From NCBI GenBank assembly GCA_025331445.1, contig JAIWNE010000003.1, positions 496,001 to 560,000 of the forward strand: a DNA stretch of 64,000 nt, written 5' to 3'. Both the position numbers and the translations under genes were made by a program. The notes below the pieces were generated by a model. The model was not told where the DNA came from. It saw only the letters and a program-made list of their open reading frames with translations, and searched no databases. Each line of letters starts with the position of its first letter. Position 1 is the first letter of the stretch. Source of the DNA: Blakeslea trispora (Eukaryota; Mucoromycota; Mucoromycetes; Mucorales; Choanephoraceae). Positions 52,906 to 64,000 of this stretch are shown here, piece by piece.

Positions 52906-55851
52906 ATGGAAAGGCACGCGTATTTTCTTCTTTTTTGTAGATAACGTTTTTTTTTTTTTGCTCTTGGTGCAATAATAGACTTGCGTAGATTGCAGATTTT
53001 TAGGCTATGCACGACAAAGCAAGTTAGATAAGAGCATTATTAAAGAAGAGTATGTTGTTACTTGCCTTTGAGGTTGTCTGGGTGACAAAGTTTCAAGATG
53101 TAGTTGATTTGACTTTGATAAAGAAAGAGAGAAAAAGAGGGAGAAGATGATCATTACGTTCTATTTACTTCAAATGCACACTGAAAAAAACCAGTCATCC
53201 AATCAGAGCCTGTCATTTCTATTGTATCTATCCTATCAGTAAACAAAAAAAAAAGCATGTGATAACCAATAGGATCAGTAAATTAGAGGGCGTTGAGAAG
53301 TAAACAAACTAAGAGATGCCATGCTATTTCATGCCGACATTCACTCTCCTGTATTTTTGATTGTGACAGCCAAACTCCTCTTTAATTTACAGTGATACTT
53401 GTCCAACAAGTCAGATAAGCTTAAAAGATAAACTTCAAAAGTCTCACTTCGCATATGTTTAGCTTGGCTAAATGAACCAGGACTTGCCTGAAGTTAAACT
53501 AAGGTGTTGCTTTCGATTGGTTTTACTCATCTACATAAGGCAATCGACTGGAATTAATTGCAATCATTCTTGTTCAGGTTGACGATGATTTGGTTTACCA
53601 AAAAGTACATGAATCAGTCTAAGCATGCTCAGGGACATTGAGCCAGTAAGATTCGCCAACAACAAAGCAAGTCTTGTTATTGTCTACTTCTTTTGTAATA
53701 CCAGATCAGATTCCTTTCTCTACAATTGTCTAAACCATACGGTCTATATAAGCAGGCTAACTATTGGAACAACACAAACATACAAAAGTTGTTATATAGC
53801 TGTTTATGTGACATGATTAACATGCAAGTTCTTTATTGATATAAGAGCAACATTATATCATCTTTTTCTCTCTTCTAATGCAAAATAACCAACAATAATC
53901 ACTGCAAACGATCAGTGCCAATATCTTCTCTTTGAGCCCTAACAATGGAGATTAGGTCTTTTTGTATTATTTAAAAAAGAACCAAGATGTCTATTATATA
54001 GAACAAGGCCCAGAATGGTCTATACACAAAGAATAAACAATCAATCAATCAGTATACTAATCAATCTTCTTTATGAAACCAAGGAAAGAAGTATTATTTT
54101 TCCCTTTGTTTCTTTTGTCTAATTATTAATTAAATGAACACCTTGCAATCAAAGATAACAAAGCTATTCAGTAGACTATGAGATTTTTTCTAATGATTGC
54201 TCAGATAAACACACAGAAAGCTTCCTGTTGTCTAAATGACATGCAAAAGAAAAACTGTTTGGAAAGAAGGCATGTAGTTTATCATGATTGTTGTCGCGTA
54301 TCTGTACTGATCAAAATGAACAGGCTTTTTTCTTTTGTTCTTTTCTTAAGGACGTGGAAAGTCATCCTTTCAAGAGCTAAAAAGATATCTGAGAAGCAGA
54401 AAACTAAAGCAATTTTTACAACAACAACATCAGGAAGAACAATTGATCTGATGATAAAAATTACAATAGTCAAGAACTTGCATATCATGAGTTTAAGGCC
54501 CACAATAACAGAAACCTCTGCGAATATCAACATTCAAAGTACCTCAGATTGAACCAGAGAATTTTCACTGAATGTATGAAGGTGTGCGATGATGAGCATA
54601 TCATTTCATTCAATTGGGAGGGTGATGTGATTTATTTATTTTGGCGCCTATCTTTTTAGCATACATTATAGGGCTCTTTTGGCACCTTCTTTGTTTTGCA
54701 ACAAAAGCTTGGAACCATTTGTGCTAGAAAAACCACCAACTTTCAAGTGGTGCAAGAGTTGGAGGCATTGGATAGCGGCTTCACCAATACTGTGGAGTCT
54801 TGGGTTGCTTGGAGGGCAACTTTGGTTTTGTACAGACAATGCTTGATTTATTAGTATGGCTTCTTTTTTCTTTTTCTTTCTACCATAGAATCACTTTGAA
54901 AATGTGTCAGCAACAATGAAGAAAGCCGACTACAGGCCAAAAAGAAGCAACATAGTAGTATAAATCCACACCTGCTTTACTGTAGTTAATGAGAAAAGAA
55001 TAAAAGCCTTAAAAAAATAAACCTGTCTCTATCTGTTCTTCTGGCATTAAGAAAATGATGATAGTATTTCAAAGTGCGATAGATCATTGATCTAGCTTAT
55101 GAGCTCATGTTTAGTTGAATTTTGACAGAGATAATAGCTTAATCCTATGAGATGCCACCTAACACCAAACACTTGGTTGGTTGAAGTAAACATGTGAAAG
55201 TCAAGCATAAAAGCGCTTTTTCAACTTGATATATTCTTATAACGGCATGATGAATTTACTATTTTAATTTGTACTTCACCTGCCATTTAACAAACTTTAT
55301 CATGTGAAATGGATCAAGTAATATTTTATGTCTTGTAAATGGTGGAAATATGCTCTGTTATATTCAGCCTTTGCACTGCCGACAAGACTCTGTTTTATTT
55401 TTGATTGTCATCAGTAACAGAAAAAGACAAAGTTGGTTGATAATCATGATCACAATTACAAGCTTTCAAAAATATCTGTTCTTCTAAAGCATCACTTCAT
55501 CCTTCCCTCCCCTTTTTTCTTTTTACGAATTATCATTTGAAGTAACAATGTTTTATGTTTTCTTTGCATTCCAACACATAAAGAAAAGGGATTGACATAC
55601 ATATATAAGGATGTCTTCCTCCTCTCTTCCAATAGACATACAAACCATGAAGGATATTTAGGGGGCAAACAATTGAACTCCATTGGCTGAAGAACAAATC
55701 TCAAATCAAGGCTTGTTACCAGGCATTAAGTCGGCATAGGAGGGGTAACAACTTTGGAGGGTCAGGCGGAAGGAGGAGGGGTAGAGTGATTGCCATCCAG
55801 TATAAATAGTATATGGATTTTGAAACATGTTTAGATCAAACTAAAAAAAAA
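52906..55851. other. Intergenic, 2.9 kb, gene-poor
   Basis: AT-rich. The 124-codon ORF at 54178-54552 has no family resemblance. A GC-richer island without a long ORF lies at 54640-54840. The UGT promoter is at the end. Confidence 0.45.
55801..55808 (+). promoter_or_regulatory. TATA box of the UDP-glycosyltransferase gene
   Basis: TATAAATA 44 bp before ATG 55852. A transcript starting some 30 bp downstream would exclude the in-frame ATG at 55813, which supports the later start with its signal peptide. Confidence 0.55.
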
Positions 55852-57522
55852 ATGAAATATTGGTATATTGCTCCTCTACTACATACGCTTGTTACAACCC
55901 AGGTGTGGGCACTGTCACCAGAACCTATGACCTTTGAGCCCAAAACGATTCATATAGCTGCAACGATGGGTGGTCTAAGTCATATGGCATGGGCATTGGA
56001 GATAGGACAAGTCCTTGCTGAAAGAGGACATAATGTGTCTTTTCTGACAAAGGAACCTTTTCTTAAGATTGGAGAAGGCTATGCTCCTTCTATCAAGACA
56101 ATTTCGTTAGGCCCTCACAACTCAAAAGTTCAATTTCGTGACCTGTTTGATACAGAAGACTCTTTGTCGCCTAAAATATTCCAAGCTTATAAGCAAATCG
56201 TGGAAGACCTCTATATAGACGAGTTCATGACATATAAGGACATTTATAAAAGTTCTAATACATCCATTGCCATATGTGATCAAATGACCTTGGCTTGTGT
56301 TGATGCTGCCCGAGCACTTAATTTGCCTAGCATTGTTTATATGACAATGAGCTTATCTGATGGTAATTAAATAATGTAATCTCATTTGTTGATTTTCTAA
56401 GCTTTTTTTTTTACTATAGATACCAGAGCACCTTTTATTAATACAAATCAACTTATTAGCCAACCAACTACATTAGATCTAAGCTTTGCAGAACGGTTGT
56501 ACAATCGGTACATTCTTACTCCGAAGCAGATATATCGATATTTACCTGTGACAAAAGCGATTCAAAAAGCTCGTAAGGCACTAAATATAGAAGACATCGA
56601 ATCCTTTGGTGAACATTCAAATACAATCAAAATGATCAATGGCTTCTGGGGAATGGAGAGCCCACGTCCTGTAGGTCCTCTAGTGGAGTATGTTGGACCA
56701 ATCATCAATACAGCCTATGATCCACTGAATGATAAACTCTCGAGATTTATGGACTCACACGAGCGTGTTGTCTATATAGCTTTCGGACAGATGTATAATC
56801 CTAGCAAAGAGGAGTTTAAAGTACTCTTGACAAGTTTGGTAGAAGCTTACGAATCTGATTACTTAAACGGCTTTATCTGGTCCTTGTCCATGAAATCACG
56901 TCACAATCTACCTGAACAAATTATCACACGCTCAGGAAAAGTGTATAAAGTTCGTGATTTACTCCAAAATCATGCGGACTTGCGATTCGAAACATGGTCT
57001 CCTCAGTTTGCCATCCTTCAGCATAGTCATTGCAAACTATTTATCAGTCATGGTGGTGCTAGTTCGATTCATGAATCTCTTTACAATGGTGTGCCTCTTT
57101 TGTTACACCCTTTCACAAGTGATCAGCCTAAAAATGCTAATAACATTGTAGCATCAGGTGTAGCACTACAAGTCGACAGGAAGAAGCACAACGTGACCGA
57201 TACATTTGAGAAATTAAGCAATCTCTTGTTGGACAAAGATGGAAAGTTTGCAAATAACATGAAGAGTATGCAAGCGCTAGTGCAAATCCGTAGTAGAAGA
57301 AAAACATATGCAGCAGACATGATTGAAGAAGTATTGTACTCAGTAAGAGATGGAAGTGATTTATGGTACAGAAGACAGATGAATGAGAGAATGCCATGGT
57401 ACAAGGCTACAAATTTGGATATCAATATTTTTAGTGTAGGCATTATTGCTTTCTTATTTTCAAATGTCTATGCTGTGATAAGATTCGTGTTTGTGTCACA
57501 CAAAAAACATAAAATAGAATAA
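55852..57522 (+). CDS. UDP-glycosyltransferase, ER membrane type
   Basis: GT1-family enzyme that transfers a sugar from a UDP-sugar to a small lipophilic acceptor. Exons are 55852-56362 and 56420-57522, giving 537 residues. It has the animal-type topology: N-terminal signal peptide (MKYWYIAPLLHTLVTTQVW), acceptor domain with ATMGGLSHMAWALEIGQVLAERGHNVSFL, donor domain, and one C-terminal membrane span (IFSVGIIAFLFSNVYAVIRF) with a basic tail (HKKHKIE). The UGT signature reads WSPQFAILQHSHCKLFISHGG then ASSIHESLYNGVPLLLHPF and DQPKNA. An upstream in-frame ATG at 55813 would add 13 polar residues before the signal peptide and is less likely. Acceptor unknown. Confidence 0.92.
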
Positions 57523-57591
57523 TAAAAAAGATTCTTTTTTCTTCTCTTTTGAGTCTTTCTCTTTCTTTTCTCATTATTGCTTATCTCATTC

Positions 57592-58497
57592 ATGTCAGAT
57601 ACTCATCTTGTTGTTTTTATTACTGGTGCTACTGTTGGTCTAGGTAGACTAACTGCCAAGAAATGCATAGGAGCAGGACATACAGTGATTATCACTGGTC
57701 GTACTGAAGAAAAATTGAAGGATGCTAGACAATGGATTCTCAAGGATACACCTCAATACGAAAATAACTTACATGGCCTTGTGATGGACTTGCTAGATAC
57801 GCCATCGATGAAGAGGGCTGTTGAAAAACTTGGTACACTTGGTTTGCCTGCTATTGATGTCATTGTTCATAATGCAGGTGGTACTCGTCGTGAGTTTTCT
57901 CAAATTCATGGTTATGAAAGTACAGTCTATATGAATGCTGTTGCACCTCTGCTCCTCAACCAAATGCTACTGCCTTTTATTGAAAAGAGTCAGCACCCAA
58001 CGAAACGCATTATCTTTATTGCTTCACAAATACATAACCCTGAGATCAATGGTGGAGGCGGAGGAGAATCACGTAAGATTCCAAAGGATGTACAATTAGA
58101 GGACTTTAAGGGCAGCCAAAAGACTTGGGATTCCATGAAGTATTACAAGATGTCTAAATTAGCTGTCATCTGGATTGCATTTAGCTTAGCAAAGAAATAT
58201 CCTTCCATCAAGACAATCGCTATCTGTCCTGGATTTGTTCCCACTACAGAACTCGCTCGTAACTCTAGCTATGTACTTCGAGTGGCCATGAAATATGCTA
58301 TTTCCAAATTCAATTTTGCCACATCCGAAGATGAATCCACAGATTTCTACATGTTCCACATTACTAATCCAGATATCAAAACCGGAAGTTACTACGAGAA
58401 GAAGGAGCCTGCTACTCCTTCTGAAGATGCCTTAAATATTACCAAGCAAGAGAAGTTCTATCAACTTGCTGAAAAGACTGTCCAAGATAATATGTAG
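57592..58497 (+). CDS. Short-chain dehydrogenase/reductase
   Basis: Intronless 301-residue SDR: NAD(P)-dependent oxidoreductase of unknown substrate, close to the retinol dehydrogenase / WW-oxidoreductase-like group by its motif set. ITGATVGLGRLTAKK is the cofactor TGxxxGxG loop. ITGRTEEKL (Arg after beta-2 favours NADP) and HNAGG follow. Active-site Tyr185 and Lys189 lie in YYKMSKLAVIW, then CPGFVPT. The expected catalytic Ser falls in IFIASQIHNPE. A Gly/Glu-rich loop (GGGGGESRK) is inserted before the active site. It begins 69 bp after the UGT on the same strand, so joint work on one metabolite is possible but unproven. Confidence 0.88.
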   Translation: MSDTHLVVFITGATVGLGRLTAKKCIGAGHTVIITGRTEEKLKDARQWILKDTPQYENNLHGLVMDLLDTPSMKRAVEKLGTLGLPAIDVIVHNAGGTRREFSQIHGYESTVYMNAVAPLLLNQMLLPFIEKSQHPTKRIIFIASQIHNPEINGGGGGESRKIPKDVQLEDFKGSQKTWDSMKYYKMSKLAVIWIAFSLAKKYPSIKTIAICPGFVPTTELARNSSYVLRVAMKYAISKFNFATSEDESTDFYMFHITNPDIKTGSYYEKKEPATPSEDALNITKQEKFYQLAEKTVQDNM

Positions 58498-58657
58498 AAA
58501 GAAAAATGTCTTTCTTCTTCTTCCTTCTCTCTCTCTCTTTTATTGTGTACAAATGAATAAATTGCCTTTAAGAAAAAAAAAAAAGAAAAAGAAATCCTAA
58601 TTTTCAAAAAAAAAAAATGTCAAGATTTCGAAAATACAATGCATAACATTCAACTTA

Positions 58658-59304
58658 CTATTTCTTCTTGGAGACACCAACGGTACGACCACGACGACCA
58701 GTGGTCTTGGTGTGTTGACCACGAACACGGACACCCCAGTAGTGACGAAGACCACGGTGGTTACGGATCTTCTTCAAACGTTCGAGATCTTCACGGTATT
58801 TGGTGTCGAGAACGTTAGAGATGACTTGAGAAGACTTGCCGTCAACAATATCCTTTTGTCTGTTAAGGAACCAGTTGGGGATCTTGTACTGAGCGGGGTT
58901 TTGGAGGATAGTGACAATACGTTCCAATTCTTCAGAAGAGAGTTCACCAGCTCTCTTGGCGAGATCGACATCAGCCTTCTTACAGGCAATGTTGGCGAAA
59001 CGACGACCAACACCCTTGATGGAAGTCAAGGCAATCTGGATCTTGACACGACCATCGACGTTGGTGTTAAGAAGACGAATGATGTGTTGGAACTAACATT
59101 AAAAAAGCAAGTAAGTCATCTAGGCATGTCAATAGTTTATGCATGTATCTAACTCATTGTAGTGCTGAATCAAGGTTGTTTACATACAGTGGTTCTTTCG
59201 GGAACGACAAGAGACTACATCAAACGAAAAAAATCGTATTAGCCATCGTACACTTTATCATCCATCTATCTATGAGCCTTGCTGGTCTGCTCTGCTCTTA
59301 CCAT
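58658..59304 (-). CDS. RPS18: 40S ribosomal protein uS13 (S18)
   Basis: Small-subunit head protein uS13, contacting tRNA and the 60S bridge B1. Minus-strand exons are 59302-59304, 59188-59214 and 58658-59092, giving 154 residues (human 152). The first coding exon is the start codon alone; an 87-nt intron (GTAAGA...GATGTAG) follows, then a 27-nt exon for SLVVPERTT, then [14 protein letters not shown]. Core motifs [47 protein letters not shown] and the terminal [20 protein letters not shown] are unmistakable. Divergent from the mS38 gene. Confidence 0.96.
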
Positions 59305-59648
59305 GGCTTCTAGATTGCAGCGAAAAAGGAGGACCTTAGGCTATGCTATCTAATCCCCATTATGGCGGTGACTCATGGAGTTCTATCCCCCACCGTGTCA
59401 TTCTTTTTTCTCTAATTTTCTTGCACCCTCACAGAAATCCTTTTCTCTCTCACACCACTCTCCCTCCCTCCCTCTCTCTCTCTTTACATATTCTGCAAAG
59501 ACCGGACTCAGATCTGTTCCAGTCCGCACCTACTTTTTTTTTTTTCTCTGTTTGATACAAAAAAAAAAGGAACCTTGCTTTAAAAAAAAAATGACAGTGG
59601 CTCAGCCCCTATCTAAAAATTGACCCCATCTCTCTTTTATACTCGTTT
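59305..59648. other. Divergent promoter region of uS13 and mS38
   Basis: A 344-bp spacer between a cytosolic and a mitochondrial ribosomal protein gene, with a pyrimidine tract (CT/CCCT repeats, 59444-59484). It may coordinate both genes; inference. Confidence 0.55.
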
Positions 59649-60079
59649 ATGTTGTTTTCTCGCTTATTAACTACAGCAGTTCGACCTTCTGCTCGTCTTA
59701 CACAACGCTATGTCTCTACTAGCACCAGCATCAATACCACCATGAATCCTGTCTTGGGATTCAATAAGGACTTGTTGAAAACTACTTGTAATCTATCAAA
59801 CTACCTCTATCAAGTTACTTTTATTTTGCTCTAACTGCATATTATCAAATAGCCTCTACACAGTCTATTTCTGTAGCTTCAGTATCCGATTATGTCTCTC
59901 GCTTCCGACCTTTCAGTGCACCTGCAGCCCCTCAACCTACCATGATAACACCAACAAAGACAACCGAAACATTCGAGTTGACTAGTGTGCTTCGAAAGCG
60001 TCGCTTGAAGATGAACAAGCATAAGCACAAAAAGTTGAGAAAGAGAACACGTGCTTTGAGAAAGAAGTTGGGCAAATAG
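59649..60079 (+). CDS. COX24: Mitochondrial small ribosomal subunit protein mS38 (COX24/AURKAIP1)
   Basis: Mitoribosome small-subunit protein mS38; the yeast homologue Cox24/Qri5 is needed for COX1 mRNA translation. Exons are 59649-59787 and 59853-60079 (65-nt intron with branch-like CTAAC), giving 121 residues. The N-terminus is an Arg/Ser-rich mitochondrial presequence (MLFSRLLTTAVRPSARLTQR). The conserved element is the very basic C-terminus, TSVLRKRRLKMNKHKHKKLR then KRTRALRKKLGK, characteristic of the family. The middle is low-complexity Pro/Thr. Confidence 0.9.
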
Positions 60080-60210
60080 ACGATCAAGCACACTATAGAA
60101 AACTATATCATTATATACAGGCATGCATGCAAACCATTACTACCACTTTTCTTTGTACCATATGTAGCTTTCACAAAAAAAAAAGACAGATGACGAATAG
60201 CAATAAAAAA

Positions 60211-60260
60211 ACACACACACACACACACGCACACATACAGATATGCACATATAGACACAC
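60211..60260. repeat. CA-type microsatellite
   Basis: CACACA run with GC and TA interruptions in the spacer between mS38 and the GH47 gene. Confidence 0.8.
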
Positions 60261-60263
60261 ACT

Positions 60264-62305
60264 TTATTGATATTCAATAGATTCTGGTAACTTAAAGGGA
60301 TGGGCTTCTGTATTAAATACAAAGTCATTTAGAGATATACAGTCCTTGTCGGCAAATATCAAATAGAGGTATTTCAAGGTCTCTGCAAAGAAGAAACTTT
60401 CTTGGAAATTATCGAGACCAATTTGAATTCGATCTACATCTTTCATTCGAGAATAACCTACGCTTGCTTTTGCATAGTGATCAATACTAAGAAACATATT
60501 CCAGGCCAAATCCTAGACCAGAATATGTTGAGTTTCTTTTGTGGTTTTCGAGGGGGGGGGGGAGATTGCTTATGATTTTACCTGATATATTTTATCACCT
60601 GTAAGGCGATAGAAATAGAATATACTTTCGATTGTTTCTACAGCCATAAAGAAGTAAGAACTCAACTTTGTAAGAAACAAATCATTTCCTCTTTTACCTG
60701 GTCTTAAATCATAAATAGAATTGGTGATAGAGAAAGTTTTACCTCTCTTTTGTTTTTTGCGGTTTGAGTTAACGAGTTTGGTCAATCTGTCTTGTATGCG
60801 GTTGTCTATGGGATTGAATCTCCAGGATTCGGGCGCAACGCCTGTCTTGGTATCTCTCCAGACTTCAATACATGAGCGGAGAAATGTGCGAGCGAATCGG
60901 ATGTATCTGTCTTGCTTGGATTGATCTTCTGTTTGTGTAGCGCCGAGCAAAATGTTACCTGGCCAAAAGCAACTCTATTGAACGTATGATTAGATCAAGT
61001 ATATAGCCAGAGAAACGAGAAATCACAAACTCACCAACTCTTGTGAAGAATACTGCAGCTTATTGTTAACGACAAATGGCACAAACTGTATTGCAGGATC
61101 TTCAGCAGTAGGAGTTAACAAATAATAATCTATGCTTTCAACAGAGTCTTGCCACATTTCTAACAACTCAGGGTTTTTCTTGTCATCTAAAAGATAGTTC
61201 TTGATCAAATATTCATAATAACTATCAGCACCTCCACCTATACTAATAGGTGCTAAATGTAAAAAAAAAAAAAAAGTGTCAATTAAAATACACACCACTA
61301 GTTTTTTTTTTTTTTTGCTTTGACTCCAAGACAAATTGGACTTACAGGTATTAATGGGACTAAATGGCCTGACCCGCCAATCCATTGGATAGAGACCTGT
61401 CATGGTTGATGATTGTTCGAAAATAGCAGATGTAAGGTCATCGACTAATTGCTTGTATTTAGGATCTCCGGATATTTGACTTAGCCTAGTGAACTCCATC
61501 AAGTAGCTTCCAAATTCAGCCAAATTGATTGTGTTTGTAGCAATTGGAGTGTCACTATAAGCAAATTTCGTAAAACAAATGTTTCGATTTACAACCTTTT
61601 TTGTTTGTTTTTTCCTTACTTGTTTACATCCATATAAGTCAAAGGCACTTTGACTGATCTACCTGAAGGAGTTTGAGTATTAACAAAGAGTGGTATTAAA
61701 GTAATCTCGGCTACTTCTATTGCTTTGTTCAAGAGAATCGGATTCGGCTCTAAATCATAAGCTGCAAGGAGACCACCTAGGTAACGAATGTTTGTTTCAA
61801 ACCCTTTAGAGTATCCAATAGCATCGCTAAAGTCTAGGTTTTCTACAAAAGCAAGTGCTTCCTCATATTCGTCACGCAAACCCATGATTAACATAGTATC
61901 CAGGGAATCAATGATGCTTGCTGCAATGATGAAAGATAAATTAGTATGACCAAGACCTTGCTTGTTGGCACTTTTTTTCTTAAAAAAGAAAATGTATTAC
62001 CTCCCCAACCATTTCTGTGGATACAAACGAAATTTATAGAAGAAAAACATGTCAATATAAAAAGAAAAAGAAAAAAGAAAGAAAGGTTACCTTGAGTCTG
62101 AATAAGATTTAGACACTGGCAAAAGCTCGTCATGACCAAATGCATACTTTTTGTAGCCATTGTAAGCAAACAAGTAAGAGTCTCTTATAAGTGAGGCTCT
62201 TTTATCTCCAGGCTGACATGTATGGGATAGCATATCTGATGGGATTGCAGCCTCAACAGCTAAGGCGAACAGGCAACATGCAACTGCACGATGAAGAGAA
62301 AGCAT
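60264..62305 (-). CDS. GH47 alpha-1,2-mannosidase
   Basis: Class I mannosidase of the secretory pathway, trimming alpha-1,2-mannose from N-glycans or, in the EDEM subgroup, marking misfolded glycoproteins. Seven minus-strand exons (62091-62305, 62001-62014, 61620-61920, 61346-61554, 61035-61252, 60582-60974, 60264-60512) give 532 residues. A signal peptide (MLSLHRAVACCLFALAVEAA) is followed by YKKYAFGHDELLPVS, then NGWGASIIDSLDTMLIMGL, GADSYYEYLIK, GVAPESWRF, and VETIESIFYFYRLTGDKIYQ. The terminal FNTEAHPF carries the Ca-binding Thr. Exon 2 is only 14 nt and codes for the NGWG core. No C-terminal anchor, so it may be secreted or vacuolar. TATAAATA is 51 bp upstream. Confidence 0.93.
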
Positions 62306-63069
62306 TGTCAAGCTTAAGTGAAGAATAATGGAAAATACAGAACAATGTTAATAACTATTTATACCTTTATTTTTTTTTCTCTCTTAAGAAAACAAATGAA
62401 TTGGAACAAACACAATTGAGTGACTAGCTGAAACACACAAGACTTCTTTATATTGAGATTCCAGTATGAGCTGCATCCTCAGCCCTTGCTCTCCTTATCA
62501 TCAAATTTCCCCTTCTCTCTCTCTTTTTTTCACTTCATTTGAATTTAATCTTCGCCCTTAATTACCCACACATTTGCATACTATGAACTGTCCTTCAACA
62601 TCAATTGAGCGCTACAATATTGATATCGATTGTATAGCTAAAACGCCGGTCAAACAAATACAATATAGATTTCTTCTTAGAATCCAAGACATCTAGATTC
62701 GTTCTTCTCTAGTCCCCTTTCTTCATTCTGGCACGAAGGTTATTGCAGGCAGGGATAGCAAACAGGTTATTGAACATGCTCCCCTCTCTCTCTTTCCCCT
62801 TCATGTTGCTTAACAACCAACGCATATTTTCAATTGTGCTTCAATAGGATCCTCTGGTTCTAAATTTGGCAGGAGTTTTTTCTTTTGCTCTCTTCTATCC
62901 ATTTGCTTCCATGAGAGAACAATAAAGCAATTAAAAGAGTTACTCTATTTTTTTTTTTTATTATCATGATGGTGTTAAGCATGATATTCTCTCTTTCTCA
63001 CTGTGTGTACCAATACTAATACACATATATATACATATACATTCTTTCGGAATAGCAAGGGGGGTTCTT
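62306..63069. other. Intergenic, 764 bp
   Basis: GH47 promoter and bL33m 3' flank. Pyrimidine tracts (62510-62530) but no supportable ORF. Confidence 0.5.
62356..62363 (-). promoter_or_regulatory. TATA box of the GH47 gene
   Basis: TATAAATA on the minus strand, 51 bp from the GH47 start codon. Confidence 0.5.
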
Positions 63070-63301
63070 CTATTTCTTCATTTTGGTTTCGGTAAACAAG
63101 ACATGTTGCTTGACTAAAGAAAAAAAAAAAGATGTCAACATAAGCAATCACAAGTGCTTTACTCATCTTACCTTGGGGATCATATTTCATCATGGAGAGC
63201 TTAGGAGAGATTCTAGGACGGCTCTTGATGTAGTTGTAGCCAGTACCTGCAGTAGATAATAACTTGACGAGGATCACTCTTGCCTTTGCTTTCTTGGCCA
63301 T
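63070..63301 (-). CDS. MRPL33: Mitochondrial large ribosomal subunit protein bL33m
   Basis: Small basic mitoribosomal protein bL33m (yeast Mrpl39). Minus-strand exons are 63172-63301 and 63070-63113 with a 58-nt intron, giving 57 residues. The order [40 protein letters not shown], then spliced [14 protein letters not shown] matches the family pattern (STAGTG and KYDP-V-K-HVLFTE). Zinc cysteines are absent, as usual for mitochondrial forms. Reading through the donor would give a false longer protein. Confidence 0.93.
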
Positions 63302-64000
63302 TTTGTTACTGTAAAGAAAGAAAAAAAAATGTATTGACAAATAAGACGTTAGAGATTCCAGGGTTGACTCGAGAAAAAAAGTCAAAGTCACAGCTCAGAA
63401 AAAGGATGTCGGGTAATTTGGATGAAGACTTGGAAAGGCAGAATGTGCAATTGAGATGAGGCTTGAAAGCTATCCTTGCTTTGACAAAAGGCTATGTACT
63501 GTATGGTGATATTGTTGTCGTCGTCTTCCCGTGTCTGTCCATCCAATTGTTGTTGTCACCTACTTTGAAGCAGGGCAAGGAATGATCAACTTAATCAAAA
63601 TTTACAAAATAACAAACTAACTGTTTACTAAGCTTTTCTTATAAGGATGCTCAATCAGACAGAAGAATCGCAAAGCAAAGCTGTTTATATTGGTGGAAAT
63701 AGATTTTTTTTTCTTATTGATGCTCATAAGTTTCTTTTGTCTGTACAAATTACACTTGTTTATAAGCCCTTATGGCGAGCGAAGGTTACTTGTAGATTGT
63801 GTCCATGATTTTGAATAAACCAAGATTTTCTTTTTTTTTTCTATATAAACCTTTAGACTAAATAAAGCCCAAGTTGTCTTTTTATAAGGAAAACAGTATC
63901 TGCAATAGAGATATATGTTGAAAGCTTCACTCCAAAAACTAACCGCAATTGATAGGCATTCTGCAAGAAATAGACTTGAATGAACCAAGTTGTTATGATT
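63302..64000. other. Intergenic, 3' end of window
   Basis: bL33m upstream region with TCCATCCA at 63538-63545, then AT-rich DNA to the window end. No supportable gene. Confidence 0.5.

Noticed and set aside
52626..53012. Protein of KLQNYKTT repeats on the minus strand
   Set aside because: All frames of an 8-bp repeat without stops look like this; no start context, no flanking coding texture.
54178..54552. 124-codon ORF in the gene desert
   Set aside because: No recognisable motif and composition like the surrounding spacer.
55813..55851. Earlier in-frame ATG of the UDP-glycosyltransferase
   Set aside because: Adds polar residues before a clear signal peptide and lies only 5 bases after the TATA box.

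Overview
The window looks like nuclear DNA of an early-diverging filamentous fungus, most likely Mucoromycota/Mucorales. The grounds are AT-rich intergenic DNA with long T and A runs, dense 50-100 nt introns with GT(A/G)...(C/T)AG borders, fungal families (STR2-type cystathionine gamma-synthase, DAL5-type permease, PSP1 family), and genes that yeasts lack (Gemin5, KDM5, a SIRT4-type sirtuin). The placement is inference; no rRNA or other marker is present. All gene models were spliced by hand from the sequence, and reading frame was checked across every junction.

Layout. 1-3.5 kb: 3' three quarters of an ABCC transporter. 3.8-6.8 kb: three cytosolic ribosomal protein genes (uL23, eS12, eS7). 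8.5-10.6 kb: Sel1-repeat protein. 12.1-15.8 kb: a Gemin5 orthologue, divergent from exosome subunit RRP40 (16.3-17.1 kb). 18.3-20.3 kb: cystathionine gamma-synthase, convergent with a sugar porter (20.6-22.2 kb). 22.2-25.3 kb: gene-poor. 25.3-29.3 kb: two minus-strand genes, a likely Pol I factor (Rrn11/TAF1A type) and a DAL5-type permease. 29.3-33.2 kb: gene-poor, with one candidate spliced microgene. 33.2-37.4 kb: PSP1-domain protein divergent from a SIRT4-type sirtuin. 38.2-42.4 kb: KDM5 histone demethylase. 42.8-46.0 kb: Vps54 of the GARP complex. 46.1-47.3 kb: dead Tc1-type transposon. 48.4-49.2 kb: Pol III subunit RPC8. 49.3-50.8 kb: UBA protein with a UBAP1-like layout. 50.8-55.8 kb: gene-poor, with two minisatellites. 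55.9-58.5 kb: UDP-glycosyltransferase and an SDR. 58.7-60.1 kb: uS13, divergent from mitochondrial ribosomal protein mS38. 60.3-62.3 kb: GH47 mannosidase. 63.1-63.3 kb: mitochondrial bL33.

Functionally this is ordinary core genome. It is rich in translation and RNA-machinery genes (five ribosomal proteins and mS38, Pol I and Pol III factors, exosome, snRNP assembly), with a few secretory, transport and metabolic genes. No operon-like or biosynthetic cluster is apparent.

The most notable observations are: a fungal Gemin5 that ends inside the TPR-like region; microexons of 5 nt (sirtuin) and 7 nt (sugar porter), each required to keep the frame; a GC-AG intron; start-codon-only or near-empty first exons; and a CCATCCA element recurring near ribosomal protein gene starts, one copy being a perfect triple tandem that fits the yeast Rap1 consensus.
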